Source: Croceimicrobium sp963977415
Lineage (GTDB): Bacteria > Bacteroidota > Bacteroidia > Flavobacteriales > Schleiferiaceae
Length of the DNA: 64,000 nucleotides
Assembly: GCA_963977415.1 (NCBI GenBank)
Contig: CAXBOS010000007.1
Span: forward strand, 62,001-126,000
Direction: 5' to 3'
The position numbers were made by a program, and so were the translations under genes. The notes below the pieces were generated by a model. It saw only the letters and a program-made list of their open reading frames with translations, ran no database searches and had not been told where the DNA came from. Below are positions 1 through 9,319 of this stretch, piece by piece (the stretch's first letter is position 1; the number at the start of each line of letters is the position of its first letter).

Positions 1-705
1 AACATGAAACTGGGACTAATTTTTAAACCCCTTAAAAACATTAGGGTAGGTCTTTCTTACGAAAGTCCCAGTTGGTATACCATAAATCAATTTTACGAAA
101 CTGATGTTAGCGCACAATTTACCCAAGCACCAGAAGTAGGACAAGGAACCTTAATTAATAGCGATATTCTTGAAACTGGCCTTTATGCCTATCGCTTACG
201 CACCCCATCTATTATAAGAGTAGGCCTTAGCGGTGTTCTTTGGAATACACTGGTGCTTAGCGCAGATTACCATAAGCAAGGATTGGGCGACAATAGATTA
301 TACACGAATAACAGAAGCTTCAATATCGACGAAAGCCTTTTAAACAATGACTTTCAGCCTGTTTTAAATGATTTACTAAACACCGAAAGAGAAACCTTTG
401 CCTTCGGTGCCGAACTAAAGCTGCAATCTTACTTTTTAAGAGCAGGCTATAGACTAGACGAAAGTGCCTATTTATCTAAATACCAAAAAAATACCGCGCG
501 TGACTTAACTAGTATTAGCGGCGGTATTGGTTACAATCGCGGACCTTGGTCTTTCGACATCACTTATGTTCAGAGTCAACAAGATTTTACCCAAGTTGGC
601 TACCGTGGTTTTGACGAAAACGGAGATTCCTTCGAGGTAATTGACGACATTTCAGTAAGCAGCCTAAACCACAATGTAATTTTTGGAGTAGGTTTTAAAT
701 TCTAA
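1..705 (+). CDS. FadL/OmpP1-like outer-membrane protein, 3' part
   Basis: The reading frame is already open at base 1, so this is the C-terminal end (about 234 residues) of a longer gene beginning upstream; the in-frame ATG at 4 is not taken as the start. The sequence alternates short hydrophilic turns with amphipathic strands and ends in an aromatic residue (FGVGFKF), as transmembrane beta-barrels do. The opening stretch, with a phrase like IRVGLSYESPSWY, matches the style of the FadL/OmpP1/TodX hydrophobic-compound transporters of Bacteroidota. The likely role is uptake of hydrophobic molecules across the outer membrane. The substrate cannot be told. A terminator follows at 724. Confidence 0.75.
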   Translation, partial: NMKLGLIFKPLKNIRVGLSYESPSWYTINQFYETDVSAQFTQAPEVGQGTLINSDILETGLYAYRLRTPSIIRVGLSGVLWNTLVLSADYHKQGLGDNRLYTNNRSFNIDESLLNNDFQPVLNDLLNTERETFAFGAELKLQSYFLRAGYRLDESAYLSKYQKNTARDLTSISGGIGYNRGPWSFDITYVQSQQDFTQVGYRGFDENGDSFEVIDDISVSSLNHNVIFGVGFKF

Positions 706-723
706 GGAAACCCAATTCCCATA

Positions 724-758
724 AACCTCTTGTCTTTTATTAGTCAAGAGGTTTTTTT
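724..758 (+). terminator. Rho-independent terminator
   Basis: A 10-bp perfect stem (AAACCTCTTG with CAAGAGGTTT) around an 11-nt loop is followed by a run of T. It closes the outer-membrane protein transcript that ends at 705. Confidence 0.85.
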
Positions 759-880
759 ATTACTAGCCATCACGCATTTTAAACTTAGAAAGCTAGAGCT
801 AACCGTGGCTTAGTTTATTTTGATAAATTCGAAGCGATATTTTTACGCTTTAAATTACCCCCTCAAAAGAGAATGAATAA

Positions 881-3800
881 ATGAAGTTAAGATCAGCACT
901 AGCCTTGGCTATTGGATTCGTTTCCAGCCTTTCCGCACAAGAACCAGACTTATCAAAAACCAGCATAAAAGGCCTAAGCTTTCGCGAGATTGGACCCGCA
1001 CTAACCTCTGGTAGAATTGCAGATATCGCCGTAAATCCTAATAATTTTAATGAATACTACGTTGGCGTTGCCAGTGGAGGCTTATGGAAAACCACAAATC
1101 ACGGTATCACCTATGAGCCTCTTTTCGATGGTGAAAGTTCCTACTCTATCGGCTGCGTAAGCCTTGACCCAAGTAACAGCAATGTTGTGTGGGTGGGAAC
1201 TGGCGAAAACAACAACCAACGCTCTGTCCCTTTCGGAGATGGGGTATATAAAAGTAAGGACGGTGGTAAATCTTGGAAAAACGTAGGTCTTAAAAAATCC
1301 GAGCATATCGGAATGATTAAGATTCATCCGACCAATTCTAATATTGTCTATGTGGCTGCTTACGGTCCCTTGTGGAGTGCGGGCGGCGAAAGAGGAATAT
1401 ACAAAAGTACCGATGGTGGCGAAACTTGGGACGCAGTGCTCGAAGTTTCAGAAAACACGGGTTTTAACGAAATTCATTTCGACCCAAGAAACCCAGACAT
1501 TCTTTATGCAGCCGCTCATCAAAGACGCCGTCATGTTTGGACCTATGTAAGTGGCGGTCCGGAAAGCGCCATCTACAAAAGTGAAGACGCTGGAGAAACT
1601 TGGCAAGAACTAAAAAATGGTTTACCCGGCGACAAAGGCAGGATTTCCCTTGCCATTCCCACACAAATGCCCGACAGAGTTTACGCTATGGTTGAAGGTC
1701 ACGGTTTTTACCGATCCAACGATCGCGGGGCTTCTTTTCAAAAATTAGATGATTACAATACCAGCGGAAACTATTATGTAGAGATTGTTGTAGATCCAAC
1801 CAATGCCGATGTTATTTATAGCATGGACACCTATATGCACATTAGCAAAGACGGTGGCAAAACTTGGAATAGGGTATCTGAAAAAAACAAGCACGTAGAT
1901 AATCACTGTTTATGGATTAATCCGAACGACCCGGGCCAATTAATAGCTGGTTGCGATGGGGGACTCTACGAAAGCTACGACTACGGTGAAAACTGGCATT
2001 TCAAACCCAACTTACCGGTAACCCAATTTTATCGCGTTGCTCTTGATAATGATCGCCCCTTTTACAATGTATACGGCGGTACTCAAGATAATTTCAGCTT
2101 AGGCGGACCGAGCCAAACTATAAATTCGCGCGGCATTGTAAATTCCGATTGGTTTGTAACCAATACCGGCGATGGCTTTGAAAGTCAAGTTGATCCTACA
2201 AACCCGAATATTGTTTACGCGCAAGCTCAATATGGCTGGTTGGTTAGATACGACAAGAAGAGTGGTGAAAGTGTTGGCATTAAACCCACACCTGCCAATG
2301 GCGAAAAGGCCTACCGCTGGAACTGGGACGCACCGCTATTAATTAGCCCACACAATAACAAACGACTTTACTTTGCCGCCAATAAGGTGTTTCGCAGCGA
2401 AGATCGAGGTAACAATTGGTCGGTTATTTCTCCCGATTTAAGTCAACAAATTAATCGCCATAGTTTAAAGGTGATGGGTGAAATTCAATCTATAGATGCC
2501 ATTGCTTATGATCAGTCTACTTCCGTTTATGGTAATATCGTTGCCCTGGATGAATCTCCTTTAATCGAAGGGCTTTTGTATGTAGGCACCGACGATGGCC
2601 TTATTCAAGTTAGTCAAGATGGAGGTAAAAGCTGGACAAAAGTGAGCACCTTCCCGGGCGTACCAGCCAATACTTATGTAAACCAAGTTTTAGCTGATTT
2701 ATATGATGCTAATGTGGTTTATGCCCTTTTTAATAATCATAAAAATGGGGACTTCAAACCGTATGTCTTAAAAAGCGCCGATCGCGGTAAAACATGGACC
2801 AATATCAGCAGCAATTTACCGGAAAGAGGCTCTGTATTTGCCATGCGTCAAGACCATGTGAATAAAGATTTATTTTTTATCGGAACTGAATTTGGAGTAC
2901 ACTTCAGTGCTAATTCTGGCGCATCTTGGCGTGAACTAAAAACAGGCCTACCTACCATTGCCGTGCGCGATTTAGAAATACAACGTCGAGAAAACGACTT
3001 AGTACTAGCAACTTTTGGTAGAGGCTTTTATGTGCTAGACGATTATAGCCCATTGCGCGAGTACAGTGCCGCCACTTTCGACAATAGCAGCTACCTATTC
3101 CCTATTAAACCTGCCTTAGTATTTTTCGAAGCGTCTCCCTTGGGCTACGGTAAAAATGGATTTATGGGCGCCAATTATTACGCTGCTCCTAACGCGGATC
3201 GCGGTGCCGTTTTCACCCTTTATTTAAAAGATTTGCCCGAATCTATTAGTGCTAAACGAAAGAAAAAAGAAAGTGACGCTAAAAAGGCGAAGACCGATAT
3301 TAGTTACCCAAGTTTAGAAGACTATCGCAAAGAAAAAGAAGAAGAAAAGTCCTATTTACTTTTTGTAATCTCAGATACGGAAGACAACGAAGTTCGTCGT
3401 TTTACTGCCAGCCCGAAAAAGGGGGTGCATCGCTATAACTGGGATGGGCGCTTAGGTAATCGTAGTTTTGCTTCCAGCAAAGGCGACCCTATTACCAAAG
3501 CTTCCGCCGCTAATTACGCCGCGCCCGGCGATTATCAAGTAGAAATTTTCATTAGCGATAACGGCACTTTACTACCGCTTAACCAAAAGGCTAGCTTTAA
3601 ATTAAACTGGTTAAACAACAACACTTTTGGAACCGAGTCCTACGATAAGCTTCTGGCTTTCCAAGATAGTATTGAAACGATTCGCAGAGAAATGGTTGCG
3701 CTCAACAGTCTTCATTCTAAATTAGAGAAGCGCTGTAGTGAACTAAAAGCATTAGCGAGAAACACGCCTTCTGCCCCACTTACTATTTTAAATGATTTGC

Positions 3801-4096
3801 AAAAAATTGATACTGAATTAGCCCTTTTAGATCGCCAAATAAACGGTGATGCTTTGAGAGCTGAACTGCAGTTCGAAACCGCTCCATCACTTATGGATCG
3901 CCTCAGCAGTGCCGTTTGGAATAGCTATGCTTCCAGCTCCTCTCCCACGGGAGAACAGCGCAAAAATGTACGCATCTTAAACCAAGAAAAACTACCCTTG
4001 CAAACTAAAATAAGAGAGATTGAAAAAGAACTTTCTAATTTCTATCGCATACTTCTCAACAGCGGTGCCCCTTATTTAGATGGCGAAATGAACTAG
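881..4096 (+). CDS. secreted Asp-box (BNR/sortilin-type) propeller protein
   Basis: This is a 1071-residue exported protein with an N-terminal signal peptide ending near SLSAQ. About eleven Asp-box motifs of the S-x-D-x-G-x-T-W kind (for example KSKDGGKSWK, KSTDGGETWD, KSADRGKTWT) lie within residues 60-720 and indicate one or two large beta-propellers of the VPS10/sortilin or sialidase-like fold. After the propeller comes a lysine/glutamate-rich linker (about residues 785-830), then a beta domain and a helical tail with heptad-like character (about 920-1040). Bacteroidota proteins of this build are usually called glycosyl hydrolase or VPS10-domain proteins, but no catalytic residues can be assigned here. 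No T9SS tail is evident. The gene has its own terminator. Confidence 0.8.
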   Translation: MKLRSALALAIGFVSSLSAQEPDLSKTSIKGLSFREIGPALTSGRIADIAVNPNNFNEYYVGVASGGLWKTTNHGITYEPLFDGESSYSIGCVSLDPSNSNVVWVGTGENNNQRSVPFGDGVYKSKDGGKSWKNVGLKKSEHIGMIKIHPTNSNIVYVAAYGPLWSAGGERGIYKSTDGGETWDAVLEVSENTGFNEIHFDPRNPDILYAAAHQRRRHVWTYVSGGPESAIYKSEDAGETWQELKNGLPGDKGRISLAIPTQMPDRVYAMVEGHGFYRSNDRGASFQKLDDYNTSGNYYVEIVVDPTNADVIYSMDTYMHISKDGGKTWNRVSEKNKHVDNHCLWINPNDPGQLIAGCDGGLYESYDYGENWHFKPNLPVTQFYRVALDNDRPFYNVYGGTQDNFSLGGPSQTINSRGIVNSDWFVTNTGDGFESQVDPTNPNIVYAQAQYGWLVRYDKKSGESVGIKPTPANGEKAYRWNWDAPLLISPHNNKRLYFAANKVFRSEDRGNNWSVISPDLSQQINRHSLKVMGEIQSIDAIAYDQSTSVYGNIVALDESPLIEGLLYVGTDDGLIQVSQDGGKSWTKVSTFPGVPANTYVNQVLADLYDANVVYALFNNHKNGDFKPYVLKSADRGKTWTNISSNLPERGSVFAMRQDHVNKDLFFIGTEFGVHFSANSGASWRELKTGLPTIAVRDLEIQRRENDLVLATFGRGFYVLDDYSPLREYSAATFDNSSYLFPIKPALVFFEASPLGYGKNGFMGANYYAAPNADRGAVFTLYLKDLPESISAKRKKKESDAKKAKTDISYPSLEDYRKEKEEEKSYLLFVISDTEDNEVRRFTASPKKGVHRYNWDGRLGNRSFASSKGDPITKASAANYAAPGDYQVEIFISDNGTLLPLNQKASFKLNWLNNNTFGTESYDKLLAFQDSIETIRREMVALNSLHSKLEKRCSELKALARNTPSAPLTILNDLQKIDTELALLDRQINGDALRAELQFETAPSLMDRLSSAVWNSYASSSSPTGEQRKNVRILNQEKLPLQTKIREIEKELSNFYRILLNSGAPYLDGEMN

Positions 4097-4118
4097 CATC
4101 ATTTTTAGCAGTGTTACA

Positions 4119-4152
4119 AAGCCCTTTGATTAAATCGAAGGGCTTTTTTTTG
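4119..4152 (+). terminator. Rho-independent terminator
   Basis: AAGCCCTT pairs with AAGGGCTT (8 bp) and a T-run follows. It lies 23 bases after the stop of the propeller gene. Confidence 0.85.
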
Positions 4153-4268
4153 GGGTATTTATTGCCCTTTTTCTCCGCTAAGGCAGATGCGCAAAGTGCC
4201 GGTCATTATTCCAAAATTGTATCACTAGGAAAGCTAGCAAAGTAAACATCCTTCCTTACTTTTTGTCT

Positions 4269-4276
4269 TACCTTTG
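4269..4276 (+). promoter_or_regulatory. -7 box TACCTTTG upstream of folE
   Basis: This is an exact match to the Bacteroidota housekeeping -7 consensus TAnnTTTG, 41 bases before the folE GTG. No clear TTG -33 element is visible at the usual 17-23 nt spacing, so the assignment rests on the -7 box alone. It would drive folE and probably cysS-yidD. Confidence 0.5.
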
Positions 4277-4317
4277 CGGCCTTAAAATTATTAGGCTCAA
4301 TCCCTAAGATATAGAAC

Positions 4318-5004
4318 GTGAATACAGATAATAACATAGATTCTCAGGACGAGAGAGGCGATATGCATTTTGCCAGCGGTAATTTAGATACGCCACTAAA
4401 GAAAGACGCTTTTGCTCTTTCGAACGAAGAAAAGATTGCTAGTATCCAGGAAAACTTCCGTCAAATAATGGATACCTTAGGTTTAGACCTAAGCGATGAT
4501 AGCCTTGCGGGAACCCCAAAGAGAGTGGCAAAAATGTTTGTTAACGAAATATTTGGTGGCTTACATCCCGACCGCAAGCCTAGTGCTAGCACTTTCAGCA
4601 ACAAATACCAATATGGCGAAATGCTAGTAGAGAAAAACATAGTCGTTTACTCTACCTGCGAACATCACTTTTTACCCATTGTGGGAAGGGCACATGTGGC
4701 CTATATTTCAAAAGGCAATGTTATTGGTCTTAGCAAAATGAACCGCATTGTAGATTATTATGCGAAAAGACCACAGGTACAAGAGCGTTTAACCAAACAA
4801 ATTGTAGCGGCCTTACAAGATGCTTTAGGCACTGAAGATGTGGCTTGTGTAATGGACGCCAAACACCTTTGCGTAAATTCTCGCGGTATTCGCGATATCG
4901 AAAGCAGCACGGTTACCGCCGAGTTTGGTGGTGCTTTTAAAGACGAAGAAAAAAAGAGAGACTTTCTCGATTATATCAATCTAGACACCCATTTCGGGGC
5001 CTAA
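4318..5004 (+). CDS. folE: GTP cyclohydrolase I
   Basis: A 228-residue GTP cyclohydrolase I (GTP to 7,8-dihydroneopterin triphosphate, first step of tetrahydrofolate or pterin synthesis). Zinc and active-site signatures are present: YSTCEHHFLPIVGRAHVAYI, then CVMDAKHLCVNSRGIRD and the STVTAEFGG end. The start is GTG at 4318. The first 40 or so residues are a poorly conserved acidic extension before the core begins at roughly FRQIMDTLGLD, so a later start is conceivable, but no better one is visible. cysS follows after 17 bases, suggesting cotranscription. Confidence 0.95.
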   Translation: MNTDNNIDSQDERGDMHFASGNLDTPLKKDAFALSNEEKIASIQENFRQIMDTLGLDLSDDSLAGTPKRVAKMFVNEIFGGLHPDRKPSASTFSNKYQYGEMLVEKNIVVYSTCEHHFLPIVGRAHVAYISKGNVIGLSKMNRIVDYYAKRPQVQERLTKQIVAALQDALGTEDVACVMDAKHLCVNSRGIRDIESSTVTAEFGGAFKDEEKKRDFLDYINLDTHFGA

Positions 5005-5021
5005 TTGTAATTTTAATTTCC

Positions 5022-6506
5022 ATGGCACTTTACGAGGAAAACGACTTATACATCAGCAATTCCATTTCAAGGAAAAAAGAGTTATTCACCGCACTCAACG
5101 CTCCTAACTTAGGACTATATGTTTGTGGTCCAACAGTTTACAGCGACGTGCATTTGGGTAATTGCCGAACTTTTATTTCTTTCGACTTAGTATACCGCTA
5201 CCTTACGCATTTGGGCTATAAGGTGCGCTATGTGAGAAACATTACTGATGCGGGTCACCTAGAAAACGATGCCGACGAAGGAGAAGATAAAATAAGCCAG
5301 CGCGCCCGCTTAGAGCAGCTGGAGCCGATGGAAATTGTGCAAAAATACACCTTGGGTTTCCACGGGGTAATGTCACAGTTCAACGCTTTTCCTCCTACCA
5401 TCGAACCTACCGCTACCGGTCATATTGTCGAGCAAATCGACATGATCCAAAAGATTATCGACGAAGGTTTTGCTTATGAGAAAAACGGTTCGGTTTATTT
5501 TGATGTAACGAAATACAACGAATCCAACGACTACGGCAAGCTATCGGGACGAAAGATTGAAGAGCTAATAAGTGGAACGCGTGAATTAGATGCGCAATCC
5601 GAAAAAGAAAGCCCCCTTGATTTCGCCATTTGGAAAAAAGCCTCACCCAGTCATATTATGCGTTGGAACTCACCTTGGGGGATTGGCTTCCCCGGCTGGC
5701 ATTTAGAATGCTCGGTGATGAGCACTAAATATTTAGGAGATGAGTTCGATATTCACGGCGGCGGAATGGATTTAAAATTCCCCCATCACGAATGTGAAAT
5801 AGCCCAAAATAAGGCTAGCACGGGCAGTGAAGGCCCGCGTTATTGGATGCATGGCAATATGCTCACTCTCAACGGACAAAGGATGAGCAAAAGCACGGGT
5901 AATACTTTATTACCGCATGAGCTTTTTACCGGCGAAACCGACAAATTAGAGAAAGGCTTTGCCCCCACCATCGCGCGCTTCTTTATGTTGCAAGCCCATT
6001 ATGGCTCGCAGCTTGATTTTAGTAGCGACGCATTATTAGCGGCGGAAAAAGGCTACCACCGATTAATGGCGGCTTATCGTAAACTTGCTAGTTTAGAGCC
6101 ATCTGCGGAAAGCATCAGTGATTTTAAGGTGGCAGAATGGAACAAGGCTTGCTATGCGGCGATGAACGATGATTTCAATAGCCCCATTTTAATTTCGCAA
6201 TTATTTGAAGCGACTCGCACTATTAATAGCTGGGAACATAAGGCACCTTTAAGTGCTAGTGATTTTACGCTTTTACAAGAAAGCATGCGGGCCTTTATTT
6301 TCGACGTCTTAGGACTAGAAGATATTGGGGCACAAGGCAGTGGTCAAAAGCTAGATGATGTTATTAACATCCTCTTAGACCTCCGCAAACAAGCTCGTGC
6401 CGATCGCGATTTTAGCTTAAGCGATGCTATACGCGACAAACTTGCCGACGCAGGAATTGAAGTTAAAGACGGTAAAGACGGCAGTACTTATAGTATTAGT
6501 CTTTAA
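5022..6506 (+). CDS. cysS: cysteinyl-tRNA synthetase
   Basis: A 494-residue class I aminoacyl-tRNA synthetase charging tRNA-Cys. The HIGH motif appears as HLGN in CGPTVYSDVHLGNCRTF and KMSKS as RMSKS. The zinc-binding residues are in place (Cys of YVCGP, Cys of GWHLECS, His/Cys of FPHHECE). The C-terminal DALR-like helical domain and the short tail are complete. It sits between folE and yidD, with only one base between its stop and the yidD GTG, which suggests translational coupling. Confidence 0.97.
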   Translation: MALYEENDLYISNSISRKKELFTALNAPNLGLYVCGPTVYSDVHLGNCRTFISFDLVYRYLTHLGYKVRYVRNITDAGHLENDADEGEDKISQRARLEQLEPMEIVQKYTLGFHGVMSQFNAFPPTIEPTATGHIVEQIDMIQKIIDEGFAYEKNGSVYFDVTKYNESNDYGKLSGRKIEELISGTRELDAQSEKESPLDFAIWKKASPSHIMRWNSPWGIGFPGWHLECSVMSTKYLGDEFDIHGGGMDLKFPHHECEIAQNKASTGSEGPRYWMHGNMLTLNGQRMSKSTGNTLLPHELFTGETDKLEKGFAPTIARFFMLQAHYGSQLDFSSDALLAAEKGYHRLMAAYRKLASLEPSAESISDFKVAEWNKACYAAMNDDFNSPILISQLFEATRTINSWEHKAPLSASDFTLLQESMRAFIFDVLGLEDIGAQGSGQKLDDVINILLDLRKQARADRDFSLSDAIRDKLADAGIEVKDGKDGSTYSISL

Positions 6507-6507
6507 G

Positions 6508-6756
6508 GTGAACACCCTTAAAAAAATACTAAGTTTTCCCTTTATCGTATTGGTAAGGTTTTATCAATATGCAATATCACCGCTTACACCTGGAAGCTGC
6601 CGACATCACCCAACTTGCAGCGAGTACACGGTAGAAGCAATAACGATTTGGGGGCCCTTAAAAGGCACCTGGTTAGGAATAAAAAGATTATCTAAATGTC
6701 ACCCTTGGGGAACGCATGGTTATGACCCCGTTCCTCAAAAAAAATCAGCAAAATGA
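6508..6756 (+). CDS. yidD: membrane protein insertion efficiency factor YidD
   Basis: An 82-residue YidD-family protein that helps YidC/Sec insert inner-membrane proteins. The hallmark stretch is seen: RFYQYAISPL, GSCRHHPTCSEY and HPWGTHGYDPVP, with its three conserved cysteines. The frame is open further upstream inside cysS (an ATG at 6424), but that would add 28 unconserved residues. The GTG at 6508, one base after the cysS stop, gives the normal family length and was chosen. Its stop overlaps the next ATG (ATGA at 6753). Confidence 0.92.
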   Translation: MNTLKKILSFPFIVLVRFYQYAISPLTPGSCRHHPTCSEYTVEAITIWGPLKGTWLGIKRLSKCHPWGTHGYDPVPQKKSAK

Positions 6757-7874
6757 GAAGAAAACTCCTTCTAAGCCTTTTGGCTTCAAGCGTAATTGTA
6801 GCTTGTAACAATGGCTCGCCGGCCGATGCCAATTCTGATGAAAATGCGGTTCAAAATGAAAGTACCGACAGCAGCATCGTAAAACTAGCCTATGAAGGCG
6901 AAAAGCACCTTGCCAATATTCGTATGCTAACCAATGGTGGCGATAATGCTGAAGCTTATTTTAGCTTTGACAATAGCATGGCGGTTTTCCAAAGTAATTA
7001 CAGCGAATGGGGCGTTGATTGTGATCAAATCTTCTATTTCAATATCGAAAATGATGACCTAATTAGCAATACCCCAAAAATGCTAAGTACCGGTTTAGGG
7101 CGGACAACTTGCAGCTATTTCCTACCAGGCGATACCACTATAATTTACAGTAGCACGCATCTAGGGGGCGAGGCTTGCCCGCCAGAACCCGGAAAAGAAG
7201 AAGGATATGTTTGGCCGATTTATGAAGACTTCGACATTTTCGTGGCTGATTTAAAAGGCAATATCATTGATACCTTAACCACCGAACCTGGTTACGATGC
7301 CGAGCCAACCGTTTCTCCCAAAGGAGACAAGATTGTATTCACCTCTACCCGCTCGGGCGATTTAGAACTGTGGACCATGAACATGGACGGATCTGATAAG
7401 AAGCAAGTTACCAAAGGTTTAGGCTATGATGGCGGTGCCTTCTTTTCACCTGATGGTACTAAACTTGTATTTAGAGCTTCTCGCCCTGAAAGCGAAGAAG
7501 ATGTGGCTGAATACAAAGAATTATTAGCGCGTGGTTTGGTAAAACCTTCAGATATGGAACTTTATGTTTGCAATATTGATGGGAGTGAACTAACCAAAGT
7601 TACCGACTTAGGCAATGCCAATTGGGCGCCATTCTTTCATCCTTCTGGCCAAAAAATTATTTTCTCTTCCAATCATAAGTCGAGAAGAGGTTATCCTTTT
7701 AACCTATTTATGATAAATATTGATGGTAGTGGCTTGGAACAAATCACCTTCGATGAGCAATTCGATGCTTTCCCCATGTTTAGCCCAGATGGAAAGAAAC
7801 TTATTTTCTCATCTAACCGCAATAATGGCGGCACGAGAAATACCAACCTTTTTATTGCCGACTGGGTAGACTAA
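6753..7874 (+). CDS. TolB-like PD40 repeat lipoprotein
   Basis: A 373-residue lipoprotein: the signal peptide ends in a lipobox, VIVACNNG. The mature part carries at least four WD40-like PD40 repeats (phrases FSPDGTKLVF, FHPSGQKIIF, FSPDGKKLIF), the blades of a TolB-type beta-propeller. It is probably anchored in the periplasm or on the outer membrane as a binding scaffold. There is no peptidase domain like that of DPP4-type relatives. It overlaps yidD by 4 bases, so it is the last gene of the folE-cysS-yidD operon, ending at the terminator near 7931. The ligand is unknown. Confidence 0.85.
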   Translation: MRRKLLLSLLASSVIVACNNGSPADANSDENAVQNESTDSSIVKLAYEGEKHLANIRMLTNGGDNAEAYFSFDNSMAVFQSNYSEWGVDCDQIFYFNIENDDLISNTPKMLSTGLGRTTCSYFLPGDTTIIYSSTHLGGEACPPEPGKEEGYVWPIYEDFDIFVADLKGNIIDTLTTEPGYDAEPTVSPKGDKIVFTSTRSGDLELWTMNMDGSDKKQVTKGLGYDGGAFFSPDGTKLVFRASRPESEEDVAEYKELLARGLVKPSDMELYVCNIDGSELTKVTDLGNANWAPFFHPSGQKIIFSSNHKSRRGYPFNLFMINIDGSGLEQITFDEQFDAFPMFSPDGKKLIFSSNRNNGGTRNTNLFIADWVD

Positions 7875-7930
7875 AATACTCTAGTTAAAAAGATCTGAGA
7901 ACTGATTTTCATCAAACTCAGTTTAAAAAA

Positions 7931-7957
7931 AGCCTCCAGAATCTGGAGGCTTTTTTT
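7931..7957 (+). terminator. Rho-independent terminator
   Basis: AGCCTCCAG and CTGGAGGCT form a 9-bp stem with a 3-nt loop, flanked by an A-run on the left and a T-run on the right, so it could work in both directions. Confidence 0.9.
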
Positions 7958-8062
7958 GTTTCGCACCCCTTGTGCGACTTATGTCACTCAAGTCCAAAAG
8001 CTAACAATTGTCATATTTGAACCTACCAATCTGAACTACTTTAGCTAAAGAAATCATAAACC

Positions 8063-9307
8063 ATGAAACATTTAGTAATACTAGGAGCAGGGACCGCAGG
8101 AACCATGATGAGCAATCACCTTGCGAAGACTCTCTCTAAAGAGTGGGACATCACCATTATAGACCAAAGAAAAATACACCACTATCAACCAGGATACCTA
8201 TTTATTCCTTTTGGTACTTATACCGAAAGTGATATTGTAAAACCGGTGAAGAAATTCCTTCCTTCTCGAGCCAAGTACATCCAAAAACCCATTCTAAATG
8301 TAGATAAGGATAAAGACTTAGTTCACCTAGAAGACGGTGAAGCCATTCCATACGATTTATTAATAATCGCTACGGGTACTGACATTGCTCCTGAGGAAAC
8401 GCCTGGCATGGCTGGCCCACATTGGCATAAATCAATTTTCGATTTCTATACCCTAAACGGAGCGGTGAAATTACACCGAGCTTTAGAAGAATGGAACGGC
8501 GGACACTTAGTGGTGCATATCACTGAAATGCCGATTAAATGCCCAGTTGCGCCTTTAGAATTCGCTTTTTTAGCAGAGTCTTATTTTCACGAGCGCGGCA
8601 TGAGCGACAAGGTGAAAATCACTTTTGTAACACCCATGGACGGAGCTTTCACCAAGCCCGTTGCCAGTGATCAATTAGGCCACCTTTTAAAAGACAAAGG
8701 CATTGAAGTGGTACCTAATTTTAATGTAATGGAAATTGATGGGGATGCGAAAAAACTCATCGATTACGAAGGCAAGGAAGTTAGCTACGACCTCTTAGTT
8801 ACCGTTCCCACAAATAAAGGTGCAGAATACGTTGAACGTTCTGGATTTGGAGACGAATTAAACTTTGTTCCCACGCATAAAGGAACGCTGCAATCGAAAG
8901 TAAAAGACAATATCTTTTGTATTGGCGATGCTACCAATATTCCCGCTTCCAAAGCCGGTTCTGTAGCACATTTTGAAGGCGAAATTCTAATGGAAAATGT
9001 AAAACGCTTTATCGAAGGACGTGAATTAAAAGATGAATTTGACGGACACGCCAACTGTTTTGTGGAGACAGGTCATGGCAAAGCCCTCCTTATCGACTTC
9101 AATTATACGCATCAACCCGTTTCTGGCACCTTCCCTTTTCCTGCCATAGGACCATTAACCTTGCTTAAAGAAAGTCGTATGAATCACATGGGGAAATTAG
9201 CCTTTAAATGGGTGTATTGGAATATGTTAATCACTGGCCGACATATACCTTTTGTTCCCTCTAAAATGAGTGAGGCTGGAAAAAATTTCGAAGAAGTACA
9301 ATCATAA
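8063..9307 (+). CDS. sulfide:quinone oxidoreductase (SQR)-like flavoprotein
   Basis: A 414-residue FAD-dependent oxidoreductase of the sulfide:quinone reductase type. The N-terminal dinucleotide-binding motif GAGTAGTMMSNHL, the ATGTDIAPEETPG stretch and the second flavin motif FCIGDATNIPASKAGSVAHFEGE are clear. Two cysteines lie where the SQR redox pair is expected: Cys160 in MPIKCPVAPLEFAF and Cys332 in HANCFVETG; a third, Cys286, is in the flavin motif. The C-terminus is amphipathic and would attach to the membrane. The predicted reaction is sulfide oxidation to polysulfide or persulfide with electrons passed to menaquinone. The TusE/DsrC-like and DsrE-like genes that follow at 12 and 18 nt support a sulfur-handling role. 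The exact SQR type was not determined. Confidence 0.88.
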   Translation: MKHLVILGAGTAGTMMSNHLAKTLSKEWDITIIDQRKIHHYQPGYLFIPFGTYTESDIVKPVKKFLPSRAKYIQKPILNVDKDKDLVHLEDGEAIPYDLLIIATGTDIAPEETPGMAGPHWHKSIFDFYTLNGAVKLHRALEEWNGGHLVVHITEMPIKCPVAPLEFAFLAESYFHERGMSDKVKITFVTPMDGAFTKPVASDQLGHLLKDKGIEVVPNFNVMEIDGDAKKLIDYEGKEVSYDLLVTVPTNKGAEYVERSGFGDELNFVPTHKGTLQSKVKDNIFCIGDATNIPASKAGSVAHFEGEILMENVKRFIEGRELKDEFDGHANCFVETGHGKALLIDFNYTHQPVSGTFPFPAIGPLTLLKESRMNHMGKLAFKWVYWNMLITGRHIPFVPSKMSEAGKNFEEVQS

Positions 9308-9319
9308 AAAATAAAAATC

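Noticed and set aside
5455..5646. Minus-strand open frame inside cysS
   Set aside because: Antisense to a well-conserved synthetase, no family features, no promoter.
6424..6507. Earlier ATG for yidD inside cysS
   Set aside because: It would add 28 residues not found in the family; the GTG at 6508 fits the length and the coupling with cysS.
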